This document shows positions 42,360 through 50,961 of a stretch of DNA of 64,000 nt, piece after piece. Position 1 is the stretch's first letter. Each line of letters opens with the position of its first letter. Below the pieces are notes generated by a model that worked only from the letters and a program-made list of their open reading frames with translations, had not been told where the DNA came from and made no database searches. The DNA is from Aequorivita capsosiphonis DSM 23843. GTDB lineage: Bacteria > Bacteroidota > Bacteroidia > Flavobacteriales > Flavobacteriaceae. The stretch is taken from assembly GCF_000429125.1 (NCBI RefSeq), contig NZ_AUBG01000011.1, positions 124,001-188,000 of the forward strand, written 5' to 3'. A program made the position numbers and the translations under genes.

Positions 42360-43689
42360 ATTTATTGATCAGGTTGAACAGCTAATTGCCAATAATAGCG
42401 GTGATCAGCTGGAAGTTCTTTTAAATGAGCTTCACTTCGCCGATATTGCCGAACTTCTTGAAGAACTCGACACAGAAGATGCTACCTATATCATAAAATT
42501 GCTGGATAGCGAAGTTACCAGTGAAATTTTGATAGAACTGGATGAAGATTTCCGAGAGCGAATTCTGGATAAACTAACCCCTTCCGAGATTGCTGATGAG
42601 CTCGAGGAAATGGATACCGATGATGCTGCAGATATTATTGCAGAATTGGATGACGACATCCAAAAGGAGGTAATTGGCCATATTGAAGATGAAGAGCACG
42701 CAGCAGATATTGTGGATCTTCTTCGTTATGACGAGGACACAGCTGGTGGATTAATGGCAAAGGAATTGGTTCGCGTTAAAGAATCCTGGACCGTGGCTGG
42801 CTGCGTGCGTGAAATGAGACGCCAAGCCGAAAACGTTACTCGAGTACATTCCATCTATGTTACAGATAAACAAGGAAAACTAAAAGGAAGACTGTCGCTT
42901 AAAGATTTGCTAACCGCTCCAGAAAGGGCCCACATTAAAGATATTTACATTCCAAAAGTGGATTATGTAAATGTGAATACAGAGGCCGACGAGGTTGCTC
43001 GTATCATGCAGAAATATGATCTGGAAGCAATTCCAGTAGTAGATGAAAGCGGCATTCTAGTTGGAAGAATTACCATTGATGACATTGTAGACTACATTAA
43101 AGAAGAAGCTGAAAAAGATTACCAATTAGCAGCAGGTATTAGTCAAGATGTTGAAGCGAATGACGGGCTTTTTAAACAAACTCGTGCACGTTTGCCATGG
43201 TTATTGATAGGAATGATGGGTGGATTGGGTGCTGCAACAATTATTTCAGGATTTGAAACTATAATGACAACCTTCCCGAAATTATTAATTTTTGTCCCTT
43301 TAATTCAGGCTACGGCAGGAAATGTGGGTGTACAATCCAGCGCGATAATCGTCCAAGGCTTGGCAAACAATTCACTGAAAGGACATTTAATGGCCCGAAT
43401 ATTAAGAGAAACCTCGGTGGCTTTAGTCAATGGAATTGCCATCGCCCTTATTGTACTCATTATAAGTCATTTTATTTTCTACACCAGTTACCTAGAATCA
43501 ATAAGCATAGGAATTGCCATAATTACTGTTATAATTATAGCCGCAATCGTGGGAAACCTTATTCCAATATTTCTTCATAAAAGAGGAATAGACCCCGCAG
43601 TTGCAACAGGTCCGTTTATTACCACCAGTAACGACGTATTCGGTATTTTAACTTATTTTCTTATCGCAAAAACAATTTTAGGATTTTGA
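42337..43689 (+). CDS. mgtE: Magnesium transporter MgtE
   Basis: Inner-membrane Mg2+ channel gated by cytosolic Mg2+. The 450 residues contain the N domain (helical repeats [37 protein letters not shown]; about 1-130), paired CBS domains (about 135-255; [36 protein letters not shown]), and a C-terminal channel of about five transmembrane segments with [15 protein letters not shown] and [15 protein letters not shown]. All parts fit the family. It overlaps rsmA at its start and the thioesterase start at its end. Confidence 0.96.
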   Translation: MQFQLTNEFIDQVEQLIANNSGDQLEVLLNELHFADIAELLEELDTEDATYIIKLLDSEVTSEILIELDEDFRERILDKLTPSEIADELEEMDTDDAADIIAELDDDIQKEVIGHIEDEEHAADIVDLLRYDEDTAGGLMAKELVRVKESWTVAGCVREMRRQAENVTRVHSIYVTDKQGKLKGRLSLKDLLTAPERAHIKDIYIPKVDYVNVNTEADEVARIMQKYDLEAIPVVDESGILVGRITIDDIVDYIKEEAEKDYQLAAGISQDVEANDGLFKQTRARLPWLLIGMMGGLGAATIISGFETIMTTFPKLLIFVPLIQATAGNVGVQSSAIIVQGLANNSLKGHLMARILRETSVALVNGIAIALIVLIISHFIFYTSYLESISIGIAIITVIIIAAIVGNLIPIFLHKRGIDPAVATGPFITTSNDVFGILTYFLIAKTILGF

Positions 43690-44081
43690 AATCAGGAATA
43701 TTCAAAGAACGATTTATCGTTCCAGCTTCAGCTATTGACGGTTTAAACCACGTAAATAACGTAACTTATTTGCAATGGTGCTTGGACGCCGCAGAAGATC
43801 ATTGGATTTCAAAAACTTCGGAAAAGCAGCGTAAAGAAAACGTGTGGGTAGTTTTAAACCATTTTATTTCCTATAAAAACCCTTCCTTTTTAGGAGAAGA
43901 ACTTGAAACCCAAACTTGGATTGAAAGTTATAAAGGCGTTAAGAGCGAAAGGCATTACAAAATAATCCGTCCAGCCGATGGAAAAACAATTGTAGTAGCT
44001 CAAACGCTTTGGTGCTTTTTAGATGCTAAGACCTTTAGACCGACCAAAATTACAGAAGAAATATCCGGTCTTTTCCTTTAA
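43686..44081 (+). CDS. Acyl-CoA/ACP thioesterase of the 4HBT hotdog family
   Basis: A 131-residue hotdog-fold thioesterase. ASAIDGLNHVNNVTYLQWCLDAAEDH contains the 4HBT signature (DxxxHVNNxxYxxW), with the aspartate and the HVNN segment as active-site region. It begins with a TTG that overlaps the mgtE stop (TTGA), so translation is probably coupled. The substrate is unknown. Confidence 0.85.
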   Translation: MKSGIFKERFIVPASAIDGLNHVNNVTYLQWCLDAAEDHWISKTSEKQRKENVWVVLNHFISYKNPSFLGEELETQTWIESYKGVKSERHYKIIRPADGKTIVVAQTLWCFLDAKTFRPTKITEEISGLFL

Positions 44082-44123
44082 ATATGAAAACAAACTCGTA
44101 GCACTCAAAACCATTATTTTCAA

Positions 44124-44131
44124 TACTTTTG
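44124..44131 (+). promoter_or_regulatory. -7 promoter box (TACTTTTG) for the flippase gene
   Basis: Exact TAnnTTTG match 77 bases before the TTG start. The leader would contain the small palindrome AAGGTTTT-A-AAAACCTT (44170-44186). Confidence 0.5.
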
Positions 44132-44169
44132 TGCGTCCATAAGGTTTTTAAAATTGATGCTAATCCTGC

Positions 44170-44186
44170 AAGGTTTTAAAAACCTT
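44170..44186. repeat. Small palindrome AAGGTTTT-A-AAAACCTT
   Basis: An 8-bp inverted repeat that shares the AAAGGTTTT core with the strong terminator at 20991-21029. It lies in the leader of the flippase gene. Confidence 0.5.
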
Positions 44187-44208
44187 TTAGGGCTTAAAAT
44201 CGACACTC

Positions 44209-45663
44209 TTGAGCGTTTTCAAAAAACTATTTAAACAAACTTTTATTTACGGTTTAGCTACCGTGCTGCCCCGAATTTTGTCGGTTTTCCTCCTGATGCT
44301 TTATGTGAAAGTGTTGCTGCCGGGAGAATATGGAATCTATTCCACCGTTATGGCCTTCTTAATTACAGGAAATGTTTTATTGAGCTACGGAATGGAAACG
44401 GCTTTTTTCAGATTTGTGACCAAAGATACTTCGCAACAAAAAATCGTACAATCAACTACGCTTACCTCACTAACTGTTTCAACCTTAGTTTTTTTAGGAA
44501 TTACACTTCTTTTCAGAGAAAACATTGCCGTTGTCGCTGACTTTAAAACGGAATATGTAACCTACGGTCTTATAATTCTGGCTTTAGATGCCTTGGTAGT
44601 GTTACCTTTTGTGTGGTTTCGAGTGAATGAAAAACCGATGAAGTTTGCATTTATCAAAATATTGAACGTAATAATAAACCTTGTATTCAACTTATTTTTC
44701 TTTTTGATTCTTCCAAAGCTGGCCGAAGGTAGTAGTTATTGGAATTCCTTTTGGTTTCCAGAGAATAAAGTAATCTATATTTTTATTGCGAATTTGATTG
44801 CCAGCGCGATAACCCTATTAATTCTGCTTCCTCTTTATGTGAAAATTGGTTTCGGGTTTAGCAGGACCATTTGGAAAGAAATGATGAAATATGCGATACC
44901 TGTTCTTATTGCTGGAATTGCATTTAGTATAAACGAAGCTTTTGATAGAATTCTTCTGAAATATCTATTGCCAGAAAATGTTGCTGAAGTTCAAGTAGGT
45001 CTTTATTCTGCCTGTTATAAGTTGGGGATGTTTATGACGATATTCGTAATGGCATTTAGATTGGGTATAGAACCCTTTTTCTTCAATCATTCCAGCAATA
45101 AGAATGCAAAGCTTACGTACGCAACTATCACCAAATATTTCACACTTTTTGGATGTTTGATACTACTTGTAGTAGTTATCTATATTGACATTTTTAAACG
45201 AATTTTAATTCCAAACAGTCAATATTGGGAGGCTTTAAAAATTGTTCCCTTAATCTTGTTGGCCAATTTATTTCTAGGTATTTATCACAACCTTTCGGTT
45301 TGGTATAAAGTGACGGATCGCACAAAATATGGCGCTTACATTTCAGTTTTTGCCGCTATGGTAACACTTGTTCTCAACTATCTTTTAATTCCATACATAG
45401 GTTATATGGGCTCTGCTATTGCAACTCTCGCAGCTTATGGCAGTATGATGGTGCTTTCGTATCTTTACGGTCGCAAATATTACGATGTTCCGTATGAAGT
45501 GAAAAAAATAAGCAGCTATTTGCTATTGGCTATCGGCTTTTCAGCAATTTCCTTTTATGTTTTCAACGGAAATATTTGGATAGGAACTGCGTTGTTAGTA
45601 ATGTTTGCGGGAATTATGTTTTATTACGAAAAGAATGAATTTTTAAAAATTCTGAAAAAATAG
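44209..45663 (+). CDS. Polysaccharide flippase (MOP/Wzx-like)
   Basis: A 484-residue inner-membrane protein with 12-14 hydrophobic segments, of the MOP superfamily that flips lipid-linked oligosaccharides. FKKLFKQTFIYGLATVLPRILSVFLLML and LLPGEYGIYSTVMAFL at the N terminus and YVGLYSACYKLGMFM-like VGLYSACYKLGMFM in the middle are typical. The start is a TTG at 44209. No glycosyltransferase cluster is adjacent, but a sugar-nucleotide enzyme gene lies 3 kb downstream; the flippase-dut-nucleotidyltransferase-TPR order is seen in many flavobacteria. Confidence 0.88.
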   Translation: MSVFKKLFKQTFIYGLATVLPRILSVFLLMLYVKVLLPGEYGIYSTVMAFLITGNVLLSYGMETAFFRFVTKDTSQQKIVQSTTLTSLTVSTLVFLGITLLFRENIAVVADFKTEYVTYGLIILALDALVVLPFVWFRVNEKPMKFAFIKILNVIINLVFNLFFFLILPKLAEGSSYWNSFWFPENKVIYIFIANLIASAITLLILLPLYVKIGFGFSRTIWKEMMKYAIPVLIAGIAFSINEAFDRILLKYLLPENVAEVQVGLYSACYKLGMFMTIFVMAFRLGIEPFFFNHSSNKNAKLTYATITKYFTLFGCLILLVVVIYIDIFKRILIPNSQYWEALKIVPLILLANLFLGIYHNLSVWYKVTDRTKYGAYISVFAAMVTLVLNYLLIPYIGYMGSAIATLAAYGSMMVLSYLYGRKYYDVPYEVKKISSYLLLAIGFSAISFYVFNGNIWIGTALLVMFAGIMFYYEKNEFLKILKK

Positions 45664-45681
45664 GCTTCGGGCTTCGATACA

Positions 45682-45712
45682 ATTTTCTTTCCTTTTTCAA
45701 AGGAACGAAAAT
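45682..45712. terminator. Hairpin after the flippase gene
   Basis: ATTTTCTTTCCTTT / AAAGGAACGAAAAT arms (14 bp, one mismatch) with a 3-base loop, 19 bases after the stop codon. Confidence 0.55.
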
Positions 45713-45810
45713 CACTCAGCCACCTCAGTTTTGGAATTAAATTAAAAATTTGTACCCAAAGATTAGATGTTTTATTTTATAAAGTTAAATGAAAGGTTAT
45801 TAGAAATTAT

Positions 45811-46296
45811 ATGAAAAATATACTCCTAATTATTATTTTATTGGCATTTGTAGCTTGCAATAACGCAGAAAAGGATGCTAATGCGGAGAAGCAAGTTGGG
45901 TTTGAGGTGGAATACCTAGAGGGTTATTTCCCAAAAAACGATATCCAATTTAATGCTCCCGTAAAAACCTTAATTATCAATAAAAAAGAGGACTTTGATA
46001 AATATTTTGGAATAGCCCAAACTATGAAAAACCAAGTTCCAACAATTGATTTTGATAAAAACAAAGTGGTGGCGATAATTAGCGCCCCAAGTGACAAAAA
46101 ACAAGAAATCCTTATCCCTTCTGCCGATTTAAAAAAGAATAGATTGGTAGTAAAATACAAAGTGATGGCTGACAAAGTAACCCAATCATTCACTTCTACG
46201 GATCTTAAAATGTTCCTGATACCAAAATCGGTTTATGCCATCGATTTTATTATTGACAGTGACGAGCCAGAAACCTCAAAAAAAGAAAAGCCTTGA
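45811..46296 (+). CDS. Small lipoprotein of unknown function
   Basis: A 161-residue lipoprotein: [16 protein letters not shown] gives Cys at residue 16, followed by an acidic linker and a beta-rich domain ([61 protein letters not shown]). No family recognised with confidence. The last 4 bases overlap the TTG start of dut. Confidence 0.75.
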   Translation: MKNILLIIILLAFVACNNAEKDANAEKQVGFEVEYLEGYFPKNDIQFNAPVKTLIINKKEDFDKYFGIAQTMKNQVPTIDFDKNKVVAIISAPSDKKQEILIPSADLKKNRLVVKYKVMADKVTQSFTSTDLKMFLIPKSVYAIDFIIDSDEPETSKKEKP

Positions 46297-46727
46297 AAGT
46301 AAAAATCATAAACAAATCGAATCATCCTTTACCGAGCTACGAAACAATAGCTTCCGCAGGAATGGATCTTCGCGCCCATGTTGATGGCCCTTCAACCTTA
46401 AAACCTTTACAGCGTGCTATCGTAAAAACCGGGCTTTTTATTGAACTGCCTATCGGTTATGAAGCACAAGTACGCCCACGAAGTGGTTTGGCAGCAAAAA
46501 AGGGAATTACCGTTCTCAATTCCCCAGGAACCATAGATGCTGATTACAGAGGCGAAATTGGTGTAATTCTGGTAAACCTTTCCAACGAAGATTTTACAAT
46601 TGAGCACGGCGAACGCATTGCCCAATTAGTTATTGCCAAGCATGAACGTGCAATTTGGGAGGAAGTCGAAGAACTTTCCGATACCTCGCGCGGCGCTGGT
46701 GGGTTTGGTTCAACAGGAAATAAATAA
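46293..46727 (+). CDS. dut: dUTP diphosphatase
   Basis: Hydrolyses dUTP to dUMP and PPi, keeping uracil out of DNA. All five trimeric-dUTPase motifs are present: [10 protein letters not shown] (1), [11 protein letters not shown] (2), [17 protein letters not shown] (3), GERIAQLVI (4) and [10 protein letters not shown] (5). The 144 residues fit. The start is a TTG overlapping the preceding lipoprotein stop (TTGA). With dCMP deaminase at 34.6 kb it belongs to the dUMP supply route. Confidence 0.96.
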   Translation: MKVKIINKSNHPLPSYETIASAGMDLRAHVDGPSTLKPLQRAIVKTGLFIELPIGYEAQVRPRSGLAAKKGITVLNSPGTIDADYRGEIGVILVNLSNEDFTIEHGERIAQLVIAKHERAIWEEVEELSDTSRGAGGFGSTGNK

Positions 46728-46796
46728 TATTTCCTGCGACCACGTGCGCTTTAGCTATAACGGTGGCGCAAGGCAGGAATCTCTTACTAAGTTGAA
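46728..46796. repeat. Short repeat-like segment before the GIY-YIG pseudogene
   Basis: Contains the words CCACGTGCGCTTTAGCTATAA and GGTGGCGCAAGGCAGGAAT, richer in GC than the surroundings. No coding frame; the segment looks like an insertion flank or dispersed repeat. Confidence 0.4.
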
Positions 46797-47108
46797 ATGA
46801 AATTATGGTATGTTTATATTATGACCAACAAAACAAACTCCATATTGTATATTGGAGTTACTGATAATATTGAAGAGTGAACCAAAGAGCACAAACTTAA
46901 AAAATATCCAGATAGCTTTACTGCAAAGTACAACTGTAATAAATTAGTTTATTTTGAGAAACACGATGTTGCGAAATCAGCTATTAGAAGAGAAAAACAA
47001 CTTAAAAAATGGAAACGAGATTGGAAAATCAATCTTATAGTCGAAATGAATCCTAGTTGGATTGATTTGACGACAAATTGGAATTTAAATTATAATAAGT
47101 TAAGATAA
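46797..47108 (+). pseudogene. GIY-YIG endonuclease-like gene with an internal stop
   Basis: Translation from the ATG at 46797 gives MKLWYVYIMTNKTNS-ILYIGVTDN, the conserved GIY-YIG start of small single-domain nucleases (YVYIMTNK...YIGVTDN), then an in-frame TGA at 46878-46880 where an Arg codon is expected (compare ERT/WEHK). Beyond it the same frame continues without interruption through KYNCNKLVYFEK, AIRREKQLKKWKRDWKINLI and NPSWIDLTTNW to a TAA at 47106. The remaining frame is 104 codons long, the normal size. A single C-to-T change (CGA to TGA) would explain it. Such genes are scattered, often in several copies, in flavobacteria. Confidence 0.85.
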
Positions 47109-47127
47109 ATACTAACCCTAAAAGAGA

Positions 47128-47145
47128 CCCCTGACTTCGCAGGGG
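47128..47145. repeat. Hairpin in the leader of the nucleotidyltransferase gene
   Basis: CCCCTG-ACTTCG-CAGGGG, 6 bases before the ATG at 47152, where it could shield ribosome binding. A related hairpin with ACCCCT/AGGGGT arms is at 63384-63403. Confidence 0.55.
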
Positions 47146-47151
47146 ATAAAT

Positions 47152-48168
47152 ATGAAAATAATAGTCCCAATGGCCGGAAGAGGCTCCCGATTAAGACCAC
47201 ATACTTTAACAGTACCAAAACCATTAATTCCAGTTGCTGGAAAACCGATTGTTCACCGTTTGGTGGAAGATATTGCTGGCGTTTTAAATGAAGAGATCGA
47301 CGAAATCGCTTTTATTTTGGGGGATCCAGCTTTCTTTGGTGAGGAAGTGGTTGAAAGTCTAAAAGTCCTTGCAACAGGTTTGGGTGCAAAACCTACAATT
47401 TACCGTCAATTAGATCCAAAAGGAACTGGACATGCCATTATGTGTGCTAAAGATTCCCTTTCTGGCCCTGCAGTAATCGCTTACGCAGATACCTTAATTC
47501 GTGCCGATTTTGATTTGGATAAAGATGCAGACGCTGTAATCTGGACTAAGAAAGTTGAAAATCCCGAAGCTTATGGCGTGGTAAACCTCAACGAAAAAAA
47601 CGAGATAATCGAATTGGTAGAAAAGCCAGAAGAATTTGTGAGCGACCAAGCCGTAATCGGTATTTACTATTTTAAAGAGGTGGCGCAGCTCAAAAATGAA
47701 CTTCAATTTGTTCTGGACAACAACATCATCAACGGCGGCGAATACCAAATAAACGACGGTATAAAACGAATGATGTCTGACGGGAAAGTTTTCAAGACCG
47801 GAACAGTTGATGAATGGATGGATTGTGGTAATAAAGAAGTTACTGTGGAAACCAACCAAAGAATGTTAGGTTTTCTTTCTGAAGCAAATGAAAAATTAAT
47901 TGCCGATAATGTCATCAAAGATAATTCAACAATTATTGAACCTTGTTTTATAGGAGAAAACGTAATCCTTAAAAATAGTAGTGTTGGGCCATTTGTTTCC
48001 ATTGGCGAAGGCACAATTATTGAGAACAGCAACGTTAAAAATAGCATTATTCAGACCAATTCAACAATCAGAAATGCAGATTTAGACAACGCAATGATTG
48101 GCAATTACGCTACTTTTGATGGTAAGTTTACCAATGTGAGCATTGGGGATTATTCGCAGTTGAAATAG
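47152..48168 (+). CDS. Sugar-phosphate nucleotidyltransferase with left-handed beta-helix domain
   Basis: A 338-residue enzyme that probably joins a nucleotide to a sugar 1-phosphate (glucose-1-phosphate thymidylyltransferase-like). The N-terminal domain has MAGRGSRLRPHTLTVPKPLIPVAGKP, the NTP-binding loop with the catalytic GxGxRL...PK signature, and VDEWMDCGNKE. The C-terminal part has hexapeptide-type repeats (NVILKNSSVGPFVSIGEG, GTIIENSNVKNSIIQTNS), a left-handed beta-helix. The exact substrate is uncertain. It starts a downstream group of envelope genes. Confidence 0.88.
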   Translation: MKIIVPMAGRGSRLRPHTLTVPKPLIPVAGKPIVHRLVEDIAGVLNEEIDEIAFILGDPAFFGEEVVESLKVLATGLGAKPTIYRQLDPKGTGHAIMCAKDSLSGPAVIAYADTLIRADFDLDKDADAVIWTKKVENPEAYGVVNLNEKNEIIELVEKPEEFVSDQAVIGIYYFKEVAQLKNELQFVLDNNIINGGEYQINDGIKRMMSDGKVFKTGTVDEWMDCGNKEVTVETNQRMLGFLSEANEKLIADNVIKDNSTIIEPCFIGENVILKNSSVGPFVSIGEGTIIENSNVKNSIIQTNSTIRNADLDNAMIGNYATFDGKFTNVSIGDYSQLK

Positions 48169-48220
48169 TGCTTTTCTGAAAATAAGGATAAGGCATTATT
48201 AAATTTTGTAAATTTAGAAT

Positions 48221-48433
48221 ATGGAAACAAAGGAGTTATTTAAAGAAATCAAACGTTTGTCGGTTGAGCAGCGAATGCGATTAATTGAAAAAACCCTCAA
48301 ATCCATTCGCAAAAGCAATTTCGAAAAAAGTATGTCGATAGCTGCTGAAAAGCTGGGTTCTGATTACAAAACCGATCAGGAATTGATAGTTTTTACGGAA
48401 TTGGATTATGAAAATTTCTATGAAACAAGGTGA
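48221..48433 (+). CDS. Antitoxin of a MazF-type pair
   Basis: A 70-residue acidic-tailed protein beginning METKELFKEIKRLSVEQRMRLIEKTLKSI, a short helical segment followed by KAAE/AAEKLGSDYKTDQEL and a C-terminal EFTELDYENFYE-like tail. This form is typical of antitoxins encoded directly before PemK/MazF toxins in Bacteroidota. Its end overlaps the toxin start by 14 bases. DNA-binding residues were not identified. Confidence 0.75.
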   Translation: METKELFKEIKRLSVEQRMRLIEKTLKSIRKSNFEKSMSIAAEKLGSDYKTDQELIVFTELDYENFYETR

Positions 48434-48764
48434 AATCTGGCTTATAAATCTCGAACCTACAATAGGAGTTGAAATAAAGAATACAAGACCAGCCATTATT
48501 GTAAATGATAATGCTATAGGGAAATTACCTCTTAAAGTTATCGTACCACTAACGGATTGGAAAAACCATTATCAAATTGCTCCTTGGATGATTCAAATTT
48601 CCCCAAATAAAGTTAATAATTTAACCAAAACTTCTTCGGCAGACTGTTTTCAAGTCCGCTCTCTTTCAGATCAGCGAATCATTAACAAGATTGGAAAGAT
48701 CGATTATGCAACGCTTGAAAAGATTAAGGATGGATTGGCCAAAGTACTTTCCATCGGATATTGA
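48420..48764 (+). CDS. PemK/MazF-family endoribonuclease toxin
   Basis: Ribosome-independent mRNA interferase. From the ATG at 48420 it has 114 residues: KQGEIWLINLEPTIGVEIKN and RPAIIVNDNAIGKLPLKVIVPLTD carry the conserved GEIW, RP and VxPLT motifs of the family, and SSADCFQVRSLSDQRI is the C-terminal part. An ATG at 48408 would add four residues. It lies between the nucleotidyltransferase and the TPR gene, inside an otherwise conserved run of envelope genes, so the pair was probably acquired. Confidence 0.88.
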   Translation: MKQGEIWLINLEPTIGVEIKNTRPAIIVNDNAIGKLPLKVIVPLTDWKNHYQIAPWMIQISPNKVNNLTKTSSADCFQVRSLSDQRIINKIGKIDYATLEKIKDGLAKVLSIGY

Positions 48765-48787
48765 AAACAGAAACTTTGAATTTTATA

Positions 48788-50188
48788 ATGACAATTAAAA
48801 TAAGGCTCTTTATTATTTTCTTTTTCGGAACTTTTTTTCTTCCGCAGCACATCTGTGCTCAAGAAATAGAATTTGTTCCTCCGGCAGTTGGTAGCGACAC
48901 CATCAAAAATCCGTTGGATAATTTGGGCGATGTAACCGATGCGTTTCAAGAAAATTTCTTTGAAGCCTTAAAACAAAAAGCAATTGAAAATTATGAACTG
49001 GCGCTTGCTGCACTAAATAAGGCAGAAAATGCTACTAAAAACCCAGAAAACAAAGCGGTGGTTTATTTTGAAATGGGTAAAAATCATACCTATCTAAAAG
49101 AATATGACCAGGCCGAGAACAATTTCAACAAAGTCTTGAAAATTGAAGGAGATCGGCTGGATGTTTTGGAACGATTATACGATGTGTATTACCAACAAAA
49201 GGAATATGAAAAATCAATTTCCTTGGTTAAAAAATTGATTCCATTTGATGAAGATTATAGAGAAGATTTAGCCAATCTATACACCCGAACCAAGCAATAT
49301 GACGAGGCCTTGAAAGAACTAGATGACTTGGATAATGTTTGGGGTGAAAGTGATATAAGAAATGCTCTTAGGGCACAAATATATCGTGTTACCGGCAATA
49401 CAACTGGTGCCATTGAAAACTTAGAGCAACGGATTGATGAAAATCCGAAAAACGAAAAGGAACAGCTAAACCTGATCTTTTTATACAGCGAGCAAGGCAA
49501 TAAAGAAAAAGCATTTGAAGCAGCTAAAATCTTGTTGAAAAATAGTCCAAATTCGCAATTGGTGCATTTAGCTCTCTACAAATTTTATTTAGACGCGGAT
49601 AATCCTTCCGAAGCAATAAAATCTATGAAAACGGTGTTTGCTTCACAGGAGGTAGACAAGGAAACTAAATATAAAGTGCTAGGCGATTTTATTCGCTTCG
49701 TGGAATCAAATCCAGAATATGAAGCCGAGTTAGCTCAAATTATCACTTCATTTTCAGTGGAAAATAGTCGGGTTTATGAAAAGGTTGGAGATTATTACAG
49801 CGCAAAAAATAAAAAGGACGATGCACTTCGCTTTTATGAAGAAGGAATTACTCACGACATAGAAAACTACAATCTTTTAAAGAATACGCTTCTTTTTCAG
49901 ATCGATATTAAAAAATTTGATGCAGCAGCCAAATTAAGTGCGGAAGGTTTGGAAATATTTCCCGCGCAAGCATTGTTGTATTTGCTGAATGGAGTTGCGA
50001 ATAATGAACTTCAAAAAAGCGATATTGCAATAGAGAGTTTGGAAACCGGCCTGGATTTTATATTAGAAGACCCAAAAATGGAGCGTGATTTTTATGAGCA
50101 GCTTAGTATTGCTTATACCAAAAAGGGGGATTCAAAAAAAGCTAAAATATATTCTGATAAGGCTATGGCCATAAAACAGTCTAACTAA
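48788..50188 (+). CDS. Tetratricopeptide-repeat protein with signal peptide
   Basis: A 466-residue protein with signal peptide MTIKIRLFIIFFFGTFFLPQ...CAQ and TPRs over nearly its whole length (AVVYFEMGKNHTYLKEYDQAENNFNKVL, VYYQQKEYEKSISLVKKLI, EKVGDYYSAKNKKDDALRFYEEG). A TTG at 48761 overlapping the toxin stop is in frame, but the signal peptide supports the ATG at 48788. It is followed by the DUF4292 lipoprotein and an EnvC-like protein with almost no gaps, so it likely works with them in the envelope. Confidence 0.85.
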   Translation: MTIKIRLFIIFFFGTFFLPQHICAQEIEFVPPAVGSDTIKNPLDNLGDVTDAFQENFFEALKQKAIENYELALAALNKAENATKNPENKAVVYFEMGKNHTYLKEYDQAENNFNKVLKIEGDRLDVLERLYDVYYQQKEYEKSISLVKKLIPFDEDYREDLANLYTRTKQYDEALKELDDLDNVWGESDIRNALRAQIYRVTGNTTGAIENLEQRIDENPKNEKEQLNLIFLYSEQGNKEKAFEAAKILLKNSPNSQLVHLALYKFYLDADNPSEAIKSMKTVFASQEVDKETKYKVLGDFIRFVESNPEYEAELAQIITSFSVENSRVYEKVGDYYSAKNKKDDALRFYEEGITHDIENYNLLKNTLLFQIDIKKFDAAAKLSAEGLEIFPAQALLYLLNGVANNELQKSDIAIESLETGLDFILEDPKMERDFYEQLSIAYTKKGDSKKAKIYSDKAMAIKQSN

Positions 50189-50193
50189 TTTTT

Positions 50194-50961
50194 ATGAAGA
50201 TAAAAGCGCTGTATTTCACATTGTTACTATTGGTAATCACATCTTGCGGGGGTGCCAAAAAAATTACAAATATAGAAGAGGCCTCGGCCAAAGAGGTTAT
50301 AACATCGCATAAGGCAGCGGCACCAGATTTTAAAACTTTGGCCGGCCGCATGCAACTGGTTTACGAAACCGACGAAAAACTACAGAGTATTACCGTGGGT
50401 CTTCGGATGGAAAAAGATAAAAACATTTGGATAAAAGCTTCTATTTTGGGCATTACCATTGCAAAGGTTTTGATTACACCTACCAGCGTTAGCTATTATG
50501 AAACCATAGGAAAAACCTATTTTGAGGGAGATTTCGCGCTTTTGGGCGAATGGCTTGGAACCCCTATAAACTTTCAACAAACGCAGAATCTGCTTTTAGG
50601 ACAATCCATTTTTACCTTAAAACCGTCTGAATATAACTCTGAGATTTTTCAGAATAAATTCAAATTACTTCCTAAGCAGCAACCTCAAAATTTTATACAT
50701 TCGCTCTTTTTAAATCCGGATAATTTTAAAATTGCTTCAGAAACGCTTTCGCAGCCAAATGATGATCGTTTGTTGAGTATTCGTTATGGCGATTACCAAA
50801 AATTGGAGGAGCAATTTTATCCGAAAAACATAACTATTAATACTTCGGAAAAGGGTGAAGCTACTAAAATTGAGATCAATTATAAAAAGATAGATCTGAA
50901 TGTCAATGTCAGCTTTCCCTTTGATATTCCGCAGGGCTATGAAGAAATCCAACTGAATTAA
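50194..50961 (+). CDS. DUF4292 lipoprotein
   Basis: A 255-residue lipoprotein with lipobox VITSC (Cys about residue 18), then FKTLAGRMQLVYETDEKLQSITV and LRMEKDKNIWIKASILGITIAK, the DUF4292 pattern. The family resembles LolA/LolB-type lipoprotein carriers in overall beta-sheet design, so a role in moving lipid or lipoprotein between membranes is possible but unproven. Five bases after the TPR gene, and zero bases before the EnvC-like gene: stop TAA is directly followed by ATG. Confidence 0.85.
   Translation: MKIKALYFTLLLLVITSCGGAKKITNIEEASAKEVITSHKAAAPDFKTLAGRMQLVYETDEKLQSITVGLRMEKDKNIWIKASILGITIAKVLITPTSVSYYETIGKTYFEGDFALLGEWLGTPINFQQTQNLLLGQSIFTLKPSEYNSEIFQNKFKLLPKQQPQNFIHSLFLNPDNFKIASETLSQPNDDRLLSIRYGDYQKLEEQFYPKNITINTSEKGEATKIEINYKKIDLNVNVSFPFDIPQGYEEIQLN

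Noticed and set aside
46878-46880. In-frame TGA read as selenocysteine
   Set aside because: The position matches an Arg in GIY-YIG relatives and no selenocysteine insertion element was seen. A point mutation is simpler.
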